Below, in pieces: positions 33,468 through 42,397 of a stretch of 58,491 bases of DNA. The stretch spans positions 1 through 58,491 of the forward strand of contig NZ_SDLR01000013.1 of assembly GCF_004522215.1 (NCBI RefSeq). Reading direction: 5' to 3'. This stretch comes from Ammoniphilus sp. YIM 78166. Lineage in GTDB: Bacteria > Bacillota > Bacilli > Aneurinibacillales > RAOX-1. The position numbers and the translations under genes were made by a program. The notes beneath the pieces are model-generated. The model saw only the letters and a list, made by a program, of their open reading frames with translations. It searched no databases and was not told where the DNA came from. The number at the start of each line of letters is the position of its first letter. The first letter of the stretch is position 1.

Positions 33468-34037
33468 GTGAATAAGAAAATAGTAGTAGGGATATCCGGG
33501 GCGAGCGGAGCGATTTACGGTGTCAGGATCCTCGAAACGCTCCATCGGCTGGGGATTGAATCCCACGCTGTCATCACCGACTCTGCGGTCAGAACGATTG
33601 AACATGAAACGTCTTATAGCCTGTCTTACGTCAAATCTCTTTGTACGCATCTATATGATGATCGAGATATTGGGGCTAAGATTTCCAGCGGGTCTTTTTT
33701 AGTCGATGGAATGGTCATTGCTCCTTGTTCCATTAAAACCTTGTCAGGGATTGCAAACAGCTACAACGATCATCTATTGGTTCGATCCGCTGATGTCACA
33801 TTAAAGGAACGTAGAAAGCTGGTGATCCTCCTTCGCGAAACGCCGCTTCATCTCGGCCATATCAAGCTGATGCTGTCCGTTACAGAAATGGGAGGAGTCA
33901 TTCTTCCGCCTGTCCCGAGCTTTTATCATAAGCCAACTAGCCTTGACGATATTGTGAATCAGAGTGTGGGGAAAGCATTGGATCAATTTGGTATTGATGC
34001 AAAGCTGTTTGATCGCTGGAATGGATTGGAAGTTTAG
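33468..34037 (+). CDS. UbiX-family flavin prenyltransferase (HmfG-like)
   Basis: 189 residues from the GTG at 33468 (GGGAGG 7 bases upstream); an extended frame to 33420 lacks a ribosome site. Rossmann-like start MNKKIVVGISGASGAIYGVR, PCSIKTLSGIANSYNDHLLVR, and LRETPLHLGHIKLM in the C-terminal half. UbiX makes prenylated FMN from FMN and dimethylallyl phosphate for the UbiD enzyme encoded next. The pair resembles hmfG-hmfF. Confidence 0.92.
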   Translation: MNKKIVVGISGASGAIYGVRILETLHRLGIESHAVITDSAVRTIEHETSYSLSYVKSLCTHLYDDRDIGAKISSGSFLVDGMVIAPCSIKTLSGIANSYNDHLLVRSADVTLKERRKLVILLRETPLHLGHIKLMLSVTEMGGVILPPVPSFYHKPTSLDDIVNQSVGKALDQFGIDAKLFDRWNGLEV

Positions 34038-34066
34038 AAGGGAAAAGGGAAAAGGGGGAAAACATC

Positions 34067-35419
34067 GTGGCAAAATGCACCACAATGCGAGACTGGCTCG
34101 ACTATCTCCAGGAGAAGGAGGAGCTCGCGACGATCAATAAAAGAGTTTCGCTAGATTTTGAGATTGCAGCGGTGACCAAGCTTCTTGATGGGAAGAAGGG
34201 GGCTTTTTTTAACCAGGTAGAGGATTACGGGATTCCGGTGGTTGCGGGAGTGGCTTCGACGAGAAAGCAATTCGCGGAAGCACTGGACGTGTCCGAGCGG
34301 GAGCTGATCGCCAGATTCCAGCAAGCGATTGATTCGCCGCTGCCTTGCGAGGAGGTATCGAGCTCCGTGGCTACTGTGCACCAGAACATCATCGAGGGGG
34401 ACGATATTGATTTATTGAAGCAATTTCCGATCCCGGTCCATCATGAAAAGGATTCCGGTCGCTACATTACAGCGGGGCTGGCGATCGCAAAGGATCCCTT
34501 GACAGGCAAGCAGAATGTGTCGATCCACCGTTTGCAGGTGTCCGGCAAAAACCGTCTGGGAGCCCTGATTTTGCCGCGCCATTTATATAATTTTTATAAG
34601 AATGCCGAAGATACAGGAAAGCCGTTGGAAATTGCCATTGTCATCGGTGTCGATCCGATCATGCTTCTCGCTTCCCAGGCGATTGCGCCGCTTGGCCAAG
34701 ATGAGATGGAGATCTCTGGTGCGCTTAAAGGGCAGGCGGAGAAGGTGGTCAAGTGTAAAACCGTGGACATTATGGTGCCCGCTGACGCCGAGATTGTGCT
34801 GGAGGGAAAAATTCTTCCTCATGTCCGGGAGCCCGAAGGTCCGTTTGGCGAGTTTCCCAAGTATTATGGCCCGAAAAGCGATAAGGAAGTTATCGAGATT
34901 ACCTGCGTGACGCACCGCGACCAACCGATTTTCCAGACGATTGTTCCAGCGACCTATGAACACTTGCTCTTGGGTGCTATTCCTCGAGAAGCCAGCTTGC
35001 TTCGGTCGATTCGAAACACGGTGCCCACGGTTTCAGGCGTTCACCTGACTCTCGGAGGGACCTGCCGCTATCATTTAGTCGTTTCGATGAAAAAGCGAAA
35101 CGATGGGGAGCCGAAGAACGTCATGTTTGCTGCTTTTGCGGGTCATTATGATGTGAAGCATGTGGTGGTCGTTGATGATGAAGTCGACATTTTTAATATG
35201 GAAGAAGTGGAGTGGGCCATCGCTACGAGATTCCAGGCGGAGAAGGACCTGCTAGTCGTTCACGGCGCTCTAGGCTCTAAGCTCGATCCATCTACAGACA
35301 ATGGAGTAAGCTCGAAGCTAGGCTTTGACTGCACCGTGCCATTAAACAGCGAGCCGTTGGAGTTTGAGCGAATTCAGATCCCAGGACTGCAAGAGATTAA
35401 GCTGGAGGATTACTTATAG
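34067..35419 (+). CDS. UbiD-family decarboxylase (HmfF-like, predicted 2,5-furandicarboxylate decarboxylase)
   Basis: 450 residues, GTG start with AGGGGG upstream. UbiD catalytic triad residues are in place: Arg155 (SIHRLQV), Glu257 and Glu262 (REPEGPFGE). It needs prenylated FMN from the neighbouring UbiX and decarboxylates an unsaturated or aromatic acid. Company of a molybdenum hydroxylase, CoA ligase and crotonase matches hmf clusters, where HmfF converts 2,5-furandicarboxylate to 2-furoate; thermophilic Firmicutes HmfF proteins are known. A hydroxybenzoate or pyrrole-carboxylate decarboxylase is the alternative. Last gene of the operon. Confidence 0.88.
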   Translation: MAKCTTMRDWLDYLQEKEELATINKRVSLDFEIAAVTKLLDGKKGAFFNQVEDYGIPVVAGVASTRKQFAEALDVSERELIARFQQAIDSPLPCEEVSSSVATVHQNIIEGDDIDLLKQFPIPVHHEKDSGRYITAGLAIAKDPLTGKQNVSIHRLQVSGKNRLGALILPRHLYNFYKNAEDTGKPLEIAIVIGVDPIMLLASQAIAPLGQDEMEISGALKGQAEKVVKCKTVDIMVPADAEIVLEGKILPHVREPEGPFGEFPKYYGPKSDKEVIEITCVTHRDQPIFQTIVPATYEHLLLGAIPREASLLRSIRNTVPTVSGVHLTLGGTCRYHLVVSMKKRNDGEPKNVMFAAFAGHYDVKHVVVVDDEVDIFNMEEVEWAIATRFQAEKDLLVVHGALGSKLDPSTDNGVSSKLGFDCTVPLNSEPLEFERIQIPGLQEIKLEDYL

Positions 35420-35458
35420 AGTGCAATCGATCCCTTTTGTGGGTTAGTCTTCAGAATT

Positions 35459-35494
35459 CAAGCCGAGCACCCTCTGGGAGTTCGGCTTGTTTTT
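35459..35494 (+). terminator. Terminator of the catabolic operon
   Basis: CAAGCCGAGCACCC pairs with GGGAGTTCGGCTTG (two mismatches), followed by TTTTT. Confidence 0.85.
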
Positions 35495-35509
35495 CGAGAT
35501 GTCAGCACC

Positions 35510-36463
35510 TTATCTGCTAAAGAATATTTCACCCGAAGCTTCCGCTTTTTTATGAATTTCTCCTTTTTCTACTAAATAATATAAATGGGCTAGGGTTTCC
35601 CCCATGGCGAACCTTTGCTCATGGAGTGTCAATTCTCGGTTGAATAGACTTTGACAAATCTGATAGGCGGTTCGCTCTCCTTTTATATGATCCAAAACGA
35701 TTTCCAGGCGTTCTTCGTGGTGGTGCAGGATTTCTAAGATCCGTTCCTGAGCATCGTGAAATACGGGTCCATGTCCAGGGATGACCATAGAAATATCTAA
35801 GGTTTGGAGTTTCTGTAAGGAGTCCATATAGACCTGTAAGGGATTTTCTTCACCATGTCCATAATAGGAGATATTCGGCGTGATCCTTCTTAAGAGATGA
35901 TCCCCACCTAGAAACACCTTTTCCTCTTCGTTATAAAAACAGAGATGACCCTCTGCGTGTCCCCCAGTTAAAATGGCTTCATAGGTTAACTCGCCGAGTT
36001 GAATTTTCTGTCCTTCTTCTATCGTATGAAATTGCTCTGGAAGCCGAATAAAGGATTGAAACCCCTTGTCATAATCCGACATTTGTTTCAGGAGTGGAAG
36101 GGGTAGTCCGTGGTTTTGAAAAAACTGATAAAGTCTTTCGTAAGAGGAAGGCTGCCATAAGGTTTGGGCTACATATTGCCCCTCCTTGCTCATGAAGACT
36201 GGTGCTTGCGTCCATGTTTGAAGAGCACCGGAAAACCCTAAATGATCGGGGTGGTAATGGGTCAGGATGACTTGATTGATTTCCTCTTGGGGGTTGATGC
36301 TATATCGATCAAATGCTTCTTGCCATGTTTTTTGGGTTTCGGGCCGATTCAATCCTGCATCAAGAATCGTCCATCCCTTCTGCTGCCTTGCAAGGTAACA
36401 ATGAACGTGATTTAAGCGAAAGGGAAGTGCGATTGTCACCTGGTAAATACCATACTTCTCCAT
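35510..36463 (-). CDS. Metallo-beta-lactamase-fold hydrolase
   Basis: 317 residues from the ATG at 36463 (GGAGG 8 bases upstream; the GTG at 36478 overlaps it). Metal-binding motif THYHPDHLG, then GGHAEGHLCFY, GGDHLL and IPGHGP, as in glyoxalase-II-like hydrolases. The C-terminal ~80 residues are helical, as in LACTB2-like and Bacillales YqjP-type proteins. The substrate is unknown; a thioester or lactone hydrolase activity is possible. Faces the catabolic operon convergently and is not under a visible sigma-54 promoter. Confidence 0.85.
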   Translation of the reverse strand: MEKYGIYQVTIALPFRLNHVHCYLARQQKGWTILDAGLNRPETQKTWQEAFDRYSINPQEEINQVILTHYHPDHLGFSGALQTWTQAPVFMSKEGQYVAQTLWQPSSYERLYQFFQNHGLPLPLLKQMSDYDKGFQSFIRLPEQFHTIEEGQKIQLGELTYEAILTGGHAEGHLCFYNEEEKVFLGGDHLLRRITPNISYYGHGEENPLQVYMDSLQKLQTLDISMVIPGHGPVFHDAQERILEILHHHEERLEIVLDHIKGERTAYQICQSLFNRELTLHEQRFAMGETLAHLYYLVEKGEIHKKAEASGEIFFSR

Positions 36464-36504
36464 GTTTGGTTCCTCCACTGTTTTTCTTTATTGTAACATA
36501 GAAA

Positions 36505-36536
36505 AAACAGGAAATGTCCTCACTTCATTGGAGGAC
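36505..36536 (-). terminator. Weak terminator after YwaF-like gene
   Basis: On the minus strand GTCCTC/GAGGAC with a 9-base loop, followed by ATTTCCTGTTTTTTC. Confidence 0.5.
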
Positions 36537-36562
36537 ACTCTCGGGCCAGAGCCCTAATCTGC

Positions 36563-37291
36563 CTAGGGCAGCTCCGTTTTTCTTTTTAACCAAAACGGAC
36601 TGTACAGAAGGTAAAAGCTCACAATCATCAAGAACTCCATGGAGAGAAGATACCAGGGCCATGGCCCAAGATAATCAAGAGGGGAATCATTTCCGGGCTT
36701 TTTCATGATGTACAGGTAGTTCGATCCCAGCCACTTATTAATGAAAAAGACACACGCCGCATACAGGTTGATGATGAGAACGGTCACCCATATAGAACGA
36801 TGGTTCGGTCGATATGTAGTGGATACCAGCATAAACAAACAAGCGAGAGCCACTCCTCCATGCAAAACGAAAAAACCGATATATCGAATATGCGGAAACG
36901 TATACTGGCCAAGATCGGGTGTCAGAATAGCTTGAATGGAACTTGCTAACCCGGCGTAATACATGAATTGAAAGAGTTTCTCGCTATTCGTAAGTAGCAT
37001 CAAAGGAGCAAGGATGACTGCAAGATCACTAAGATGAAGCGGCAAATGCGTTTTTAATGACCATGTATTTTTTCCAAACAGAAGCCATAGATGAGATAAA
37101 GCATAAGTGCCATATAGGAGAAATACTAGAGAGAATCGAAGGATTTGTTTTTTCCTCTGCTCCTGAAGCTGTTTTCTAAAGACAAACATAAGAACGCAGA
37201 GCACCACAATAATGCTGATCGTGATGAGGTGTTCCCCTGAGAAAAGGCGGAAAGGATCCCCTTTGGCGTTAACTTCAAAAAAATTTTGCAT
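36563..37291 (-). CDS. YwaF/TIGR02206-family integral membrane protein
   Basis: 242 residues from the ATG at 37291, chosen because the protein similarity begins there (FFEVNAKGDPFRLFSGEHLI); the frame is open to 37483 but low in family character. About seven membrane helices; the motif LPLHLSDLAVILAPLML and the tail GPWPWYLLSMEFLMIVSF are typical. Function is unknown in B. subtilis YwaF and relatives. Monocistronic. Confidence 0.8.
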   Translation of the reverse strand: MQNFFEVNAKGDPFRLFSGEHLITISIIVVLCVLMFVFRKQLQEQRKKQILRFSLVFLLYGTYALSHLWLLFGKNTWSLKTHLPLHLSDLAVILAPLMLLTNSEKLFQFMYYAGLASSIQAILTPDLGQYTFPHIRYIGFFVLHGGVALACLFMLVSTTYRPNHRSIWVTVLIINLYAACVFFINKWLGSNYLYIMKKPGNDSPLDYLGPWPWYLLSMEFLMIVSFYLLYSPFWLKRKTELP

Positions 37292-37601
37292 CTGGATTAC
37301 CCCATTATCTGAGCTATTAATAGAAGAGCAGTTTAGTTTGGGGTAAATGGTACCACTTCTATACAGGGGATTGGGCCGGATGGATTGGCCTTTGATTATT
37401 TTTTGGAGGACATACGATACGTTATTTTGGGGGAGAAAGCGGCTTCTTAGAGGAAAGCGGACATTGAGTCCGCTATATTTCATTTCAAGAGCTGTTTTCG
37501 TTCATTTTTGATTTGATAAAGGATGCTATGTCCGGAAGTGCTTATTATAAGAGGTTTTGAGTGAAATAAGGGATCCATTGTCCAATCATAGGGACGGTGA
37601 A

Positions 37602-38431
37602 TTATTGCCTCTTTTGGGCATGGGGTACAAATAATCCTTTTCCATATTGATCTTTACCAAAATCACCAATTACCTTTTGCGTTTCAGGGCTTATAAAATA
37701 AGAGATTAGTTTGTCAGCTAGTTCTGGGTTGCTTGTGGATTTGACTTTGATGATTCCATAGGGATTAAATAGGGTCTCGTCACCTTCTACTACTGGAACT
37801 AGATCGAATTTATCCTTTTGGGCCAAAAAGGTAGCTTCATCTGTTAAAGTATAGCTATTTTTTTCATCAGCCATTTGCAAGGTAGCCCCCATGCCTTGAC
37901 CGGTTTTGATATACCAATCGCCGTTCGGCTCAATTCCGGCCTTTTTCCAAAGGTCTAGCTCCTTCTTATGGGTACCAGAGTCATCACCGCGTGAGATGAA
38001 AGGTGCTTGATCCTCCCTCATTTTTTTAGCGCATCAGCAGCAGATTGCATCCCTTTAATTCCAGCAGGATCACTTTCAGGACCAACGATCAAAAACTGAT
38101 TATACATCACATCATAGGCATCCATTCCAAATCCATCTGCAACAAATTGATCTTCCGCTTTTCTTGAATGAACTAGGATAACATCGGCATTCCCATCTTC
38201 TCCAAGTTTGATCGCTTGTCCGGTTCCAACGGCTATTACCTTCACTTGAATCCCTGTTTCTTGCTCAAAAGGTGGAAGAACGACATCTAAAAGCCCTGAA
38301 TCCTCTGTACTCGTCGTTGTGGCGAGAATAATTCCCTTTGTAGGATTCGAGCTCGGTTGGGTTTCTTTACCACAAGCGCTTGTGATTAATAACATTATGA
38401 TTAGCATGAAAAAACATCTTGCACGTCCCAT
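37602..38431 (-). pseudogene. Tungstate-type ABC substrate-binding protein (TupA-like), frameshifted
   Basis: The ATG at 38431 (GGAGGAG 5 bases upstream) begins a lipoprotein (lipobox LLITSACG) with the TupA signature ATTTSTEDSGLLDVVLP and GTGQAIKLGEDGNADVI. The frame hits TGA after ADALKK at a run of seven A (T7 at 38021-38027 on the plus strand). The rest of the protein (APFISRGDDSGTHKKELDLW to the end at 37602) continues in the next frame. One extra A restores a full-length protein of about 275 residues. No tupB or tupC gene lies nearby. Pseudogene, slippage gene or base error; the domains are otherwise well preserved. Confidence 0.82.
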
Positions 38432-38607
38432 ACCTTCTCCTCCGATTTTCATCAATTCATCTTAAATTATAGCAATAATGAAGAGTTGAAACACCACCTA
38501 AAGTAGTTTTTGTTGGTTTTAGTTAGTTTTAATTTGTTTTTCTTTGTACTATTTTTTATCTGCTGACTTCCGTCACGTTCTATTGGATAATGAAACCATA
38601 AGGGGGG

Positions 38608-39846
38608 ATGGGTATGGTGCAGTTGGGGTTGGGGGATTCCATCACGTTGCCCTGCGGGGTAAAAATCAAGAACCGATTTTTAAAGTCGGCGATGAGCGAA
38701 TCCTTAGCAACGGTGGATCATGCGCCTACGGAGGAGCTGTGCAGGCTTTATGGAGTATGGGCGCAGGGTGGTTCCGGCTTAGTCGTAACGGGTAATGTGA
38801 TGATAGATTCACAAGCATTAGGGGAGCCACGGAATGTGGTGATCGAAAATGAACGCGATTTGGCCGAATTGCAAAGATTAGCGAGGAAGGGTACGGAGCA
38901 TAATACTCACCTATGGGTCCAGCTGAATCATCCGGGAAAGCAGTCCCTGAAGCTATTGAGTAAAGAAGCGGTTGCTCCCTCAGCCATACCCTTGGGACCG
39001 GGATATGATCGTCTTTTTGCCCCGCCGCGGGAATTAAAGGAGCAAGAAATTGAAGCGCTGATTGAGCGTTTTGCTCGTGCTGCAGAAATTGGCAAGAAGG
39101 CGGGATTCACTGGCGTGCAGATCCATGCAGCGCATGGGTATCTCATTAATCAGTTTCTGTCACCGCTGCACAACCAGCGCAGTGATGGTTGGGGCGGCAG
39201 TTTGGAAAATCGGATGCGTTTTGTTATAGAGGTGTATCAAGCTATTCGAGATCGGGTAGGCTCCGAATACCCGGTGGGAATCAAACTGAATTCAACGGAT
39301 TTCATGAAAGGTGGATTTTCGGAAGAGGAGTCGATGGCTGTCATAAAAAAATTAGCTGAATTAGGCATCGATTTGATTGAGATTTCTGGAGGAAACTACG
39401 AGTCTCCTAACTTCGTCGGAAAAAACCTGCAACCGGCCCAAGGAAGCCGTGAAGCATATTTTCTTGATTTTGCAGAGAAGGCTAAAGGAGTTACGGATAC
39501 GCCGATGGCGGTCACCGGAGGTTTTCGTTCCGCTCGGGGGATGAAGCTTGCGCTTGAAAACGGAGTGGAAATGGTGGGGTTAGCCCGATCCATGGCAGTA
39601 GATCCGGATCTGCCCAATCGGATTCTGCAAGGTGAACCTTATGAAAGCCCGATACGGCCCATCCAAACAGGGATCAAGGTTATTGATCGAATTGCGCTGC
39701 TTGAAGTGACCTGGTATGAACAGCAGATTGAGCGGATTAGCAAGGGGAAACCCACCAAGCCATATTATCCGCCTCTTTTATCCCTCCTGCAAACGATCTG
39801 GAAAAGCGGCGGGCAAGTATTCCAAAAGAGAAGGGCGAGTAAGTGA
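38608..39846 (+). CDS. Old Yellow Enzyme-family NADH:flavin oxidoreductase
   Basis: 412 residues; ATG at 38608 or, with better spacing after GGGGGG, 38614. FMN-binding TIM barrel: KNRFLKSAMSESLA near the N-terminus, HLWVQLNHPGKQ, the active-site stretch GVQIHAAHGYLINQFLSP (His-Ala-Ala-His for substrate), SDGWGGSLENR, and a C-terminal phosphate-binding GLARSMAVDPDLP. Lacks the extra 4Fe-4S domain of 2,4-dienoyl-CoA reductases. It probably reduces an activated C=C bond; the substrate is unknown. Followed within 10 bases by a REP copy and a broken MFS gene. Confidence 0.88.
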   Translation: MGMVQLGLGDSITLPCGVKIKNRFLKSAMSESLATVDHAPTEELCRLYGVWAQGGSGLVVTGNVMIDSQALGEPRNVVIENERDLAELQRLARKGTEHNTHLWVQLNHPGKQSLKLLSKEAVAPSAIPLGPGYDRLFAPPRELKEQEIEALIERFARAAEIGKKAGFTGVQIHAAHGYLINQFLSPLHNQRSDGWGGSLENRMRFVIEVYQAIRDRVGSEYPVGIKLNSTDFMKGGFSEEESMAVIKKLAELGIDLIEISGGNYESPNFVGKNLQPAQGSREAYFLDFAEKAKGVTDTPMAVTGGFRSARGMKLALENGVEMVGLARSMAVDPDLPNRILQGEPYESPIRPIQTGIKVIDRIALLEVTWYEQQIERISKGKPTKPYYPPLLSLLQTIWKSGGQVFQKRRASK

Positions 39847-39851
39847 AAAAA

Positions 39852-39880
39852 TCGACAAAATTCGGGGAGTGACAGGCACT
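39852..39880 (+). repeat. REP-like repeat, copy 5
   Basis: Identical over 29 bp to the copy at 5501. It ends 5 bases before the ATG of the MFS gene. Confidence 0.9.
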
Positions 39881-39885
39881 CTATT

Positions 39886-41292
39886 ATGGATACCTATCAA
39901 AGAAAAATCATTACGGCGTTGCTCATTGCCACTTTTTTGTCGGCGATTGAAGTTACTATTGTGAGTACGGCGATGCCGGTTATCGTCGATAGATTGGGAG
40001 GATTAGATCTCATTAGCTGGGTCTTTGCTATCTATCTGTTGACGTCAGCGGTTGCCACTCCGATTTTTGGGAAATTGGCGGATCTTTTCGGGAGAAAAGG
40101 GATATTTATGACAGGGGTTTCTCTGTTTTTATTAGGTTCGATTCTGTGTGGCCTTTCTCAGAATATGGAGCAGCTGATTATCTACCGGGCCATTCAAGGT
40201 GTGGGGGCAGGGGCGCTAATGCCTGTCACGTTCACGATCATCGGGGATGTATTCAGCTATGAGCAGCGTGCGAAGGTGTAAGGACTGATTAGCTCCATGT
40301 GGGGGATTGCCGGGATTTTTGGACCCTTAGTGGGAGGATTTTTGGTCGATTATCTAAGCTGGCATTGGATCTTTTTCATCAATATCCCTTTTGGGTTGAT
40401 CTCGATGTTTCTGATCCATAGGAATTTCCAAGAGCAGGGGGAAAACCGGGAACGAAAGATCGACTATGGAGGTGCACTCACGTTCACCATAGGTACGACG
40501 GCCCTCCTCTTTGCTTTGCTGACTGGTAGTACGGAGATCCCGTGGAATTCCGTGACGATCTTTACGCTATTTGCCTTATCCGCTATTTTCCTTTTTTTAT
40601 TTGTCCGCATTCAACTTAAGCATCCGGAGCCTATGCTGCCAATCGGTTTGCTCCGTATCCGGAGCCAGGCTGTTTCTAACCTTGCCAGCTTTTTTGTGAG
40701 TGGAATCCTTATTGGTTTGACGGCTTACCTTCCCTTATGGATTCAGGGAGTGTTGCAAATGGGGGCCACTTCTTCGGGACTCACGCTCACTCCGATGTCC
40801 ATCGGATGGCCGATTGGTGCGATGCTCTGCGGTAGATGGATGGTTCGCTTGGGTTCGAGGACGCTTTCTCTTATGGGAATGTTTCTGATCACATTAGGCT
40901 CATTCGCTTTAACGATGATTCATCCGTCCACACCGAGTCTCCTTTTGGTTGTCATGATGTTAATCATTGGTTTCGGCTTTGGCTTGTCGATGACCGTCTT
41001 TATGGTTATCGTACAATCTAGCGTCGAATGGAACATGCGGGGAGTCGCTACTTCGACCAATACCTTTGTTAGAGTATTAGGCCAGACCCTAGGGATTGCC
41101 GTTTTAGGTACGGTTTTAAATCAGCATATCGGGAAGTATACCGAGTCTAAAATCCCTGTTCCTCCTGAGATACTGGCGAACGGACTACATAATGTATTTC
41201 TCATTCTTGCTGTTTTGGCCATTGCAGGCCTGATCGTCACGCTGTGGATTCCATCCCAGCAGGAGGAACTGAACCAGGAGAAAGCGTCGTAG
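39886..41292 (+). pseudogene. DHA2/EmrB-type MFS efflux transporter interrupted by a stop codon
   Basis: The coding frame spans 39886-41292 (468 codons) and encodes a 14-helix drug:proton antiporter with motif A (GKLADLFGRKG) and motif C-type sequences. A single TAA at 40279-40281 interrupts YEQRAKV-stop-GLISSMWGIAG. Relatives have RAKVQG here, so CAA to TAA is the likely change. The second part (from ATG 40309 or nearby) has no ribosome site of its own. Everything else is intact, so inactivation is recent, or this is a base error or read-through. A REP copy replaces the leader. Confidence 0.85.
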
Positions 41293-41390
41293 AAGGTGAA
41301 ATGCAAGAGGGGGTTCCATCTGAGGCTCGTGAATAGGTGTTGGGCAGTTATTCCATAATAAGATGGAAAAGGTATGGGAGGTGCGAATCG

Positions 41391-41585
41391 ATGATTGAGC
41401 AATTAGAGAGCAATTATGACTGCGCAAATGCCAGTAAGGATCTGCCTGAGCTTCAGCACGAGCTGTCCAACTTAATGGCAAATGTCAGCGGGGAAGCGGA
41501 TAAGGAAACGCAAGAGAGAATCAACCGTCTAGAGAACCAGATTGATTTTATTAAAAACAAGTGCAGAATTAGGCCAAATGATTGA
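41391..41585 (+). CDS. Small coiled-coil-like protein, unknown
   Basis: 64 residues from the ATG at 41391 (GGGAGGTG 7 bases upstream). Charged and helical (LPELQHELSNLMAN, ETQERINRLENQIDFIKNK), with two Cys. Similar in size and composition to small DUF2524-type Bacillales proteins, but not firmly recognised. Follows the broken MFS gene by 98 bases. Confidence 0.6.
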   Translation: MIEQLESNYDCANASKDLPELQHELSNLMANVSGEADKETQERINRLENQIDFIKNKCRIRPND

Positions 41586-41651
41586 GTAAAAATACCCCTT
41601 GCTTGGCAAAAGGGTCAGTCAATGCCTCTTTCTAAAAATTTAAATGTCAAA

Positions 41652-41690
41652 GAATACCCCCTCCGTAGTGACGAAGGGGGTATTCGTATT
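41652..41690 (+). terminator. Terminator-like hairpin
   Basis: AATACCCCCT pairs perfectly with AGGGGGTATT across a 12-base loop, then CGTATTCC. Probable end of the 41391 gene transcript. Confidence 0.65.
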
Positions 41691-41699
41691 CCTATAAAA

Positions 41700-41890
41700 T
41701 GGAGTAAGGCGGGGCTGGGACCATGCCATAAAAAAGAGTGCTTGCTTGTGTTGGTTTCGACAGAGCTGGCACTCCGAATTTTTACGGAAGTATACATTAG
41801 TGGCTGGCCATTGCCTTTTTTAGAAAGAAATCAAAGTGGGTCTGCTTGTGGTCCTTCCAGCCCAACAAAGCAAGTTTAAATATCGCAAGA
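41700..41890 (+). pseudogene. Possible degraded DDE transposase fragment
   Basis: Frame pieces read KKECLLVLVSTELAL and, after a shift, FRKKSKWVCLWSFQPNKAS. These resemble the STD-x-L and FFKExKxxLGxGxYQ regions of IS4-type transposases. Short, frameshifted and without ends; weak. Confidence 0.3.
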
Positions 41891-42107
41891 TTACTGAGTA
41901 TTTTGCAGCAATATTAGAAGATGTCAGAGTGTAGAATAGTTTCTAGTTTGTAATGCGGCGGAATAAAAAAGCCAGCTATTTGCCTGTGTTAGGAGCCACC
42001 AGGTGCTGATTTATAGGGATTAATGGGTGCTCGACTATGCAGTGGGTTAGAGTTTAACCATGTTGTGTAATACTATAAACGCTCCTCGATCTTCTTTACA
42101 ATAGGAT
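41891..42107. other. Gap without recognisable gene
   Basis: Both strands carry stops in all frames at close spacing. No promoter, hairpin or repeat stands out. It is flanked by decayed genes and is probably decayed itself. Confidence 0.4.
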
Positions 42108-42397
42108 TAACCCTGGTGGCCACTCAGACCGCCAATTGGTCTCGCGCGGAAGCCTTAGCTCTTGCGGAGAACTGGCTGCAAACCTTTCAATTAGATGCGA
42201 TTGTTGCCCATAATGATGAAATGGCGCTAGGTGCATTAAAAGCGGTTGAGTCTCATGGCAAATTGGGTCAAATTCGAGTCATCGGGATCGATGCGATTCC
42301 AGATGCCTTAGATGCAGTCAAAAATGGAAAATTGGACGGCAGCCTTGGCCTGTTTGTCGCCTGGCAGCAGAATATGAAGAAGTCTATCAGCTATTGA
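42108..42397 (+). pseudogene. C-terminal fragment of an RbsB-like sugar-binding protein
   Basis: About 80 codons read TQTANWSRAEALALAENWLQ, IDAIVAHNDEMALGALKA-like sequence, then VIGIDAIPDALDAVKNGKLD, the C-terminal lobe of a ribose-type periplasmic-binding protein. No start, signal peptide or N-terminal lobe, and similarity stops near 42345. A decayed relative of the intact transporter at 45.6-49.2 kb. Confidence 0.7.

Noticed and set aside
37602..38431. Programmed frameshift in the tungstate-binding protein gene
   Set aside because: An A7 tract permits slippage, but I know of no tupA that uses it and there is no stimulatory structure evident. Pseudogene or base error is more economical, so it is kept only as a question in the findings.
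1945..39880. IS-element terminal repeats as the origin of the five 29-bp repeats
   Set aside because: Copies are single and dispersed, do not occur as inverted pairs around a transposase, and show no target duplications. The RAYT/REP explanation fits better.
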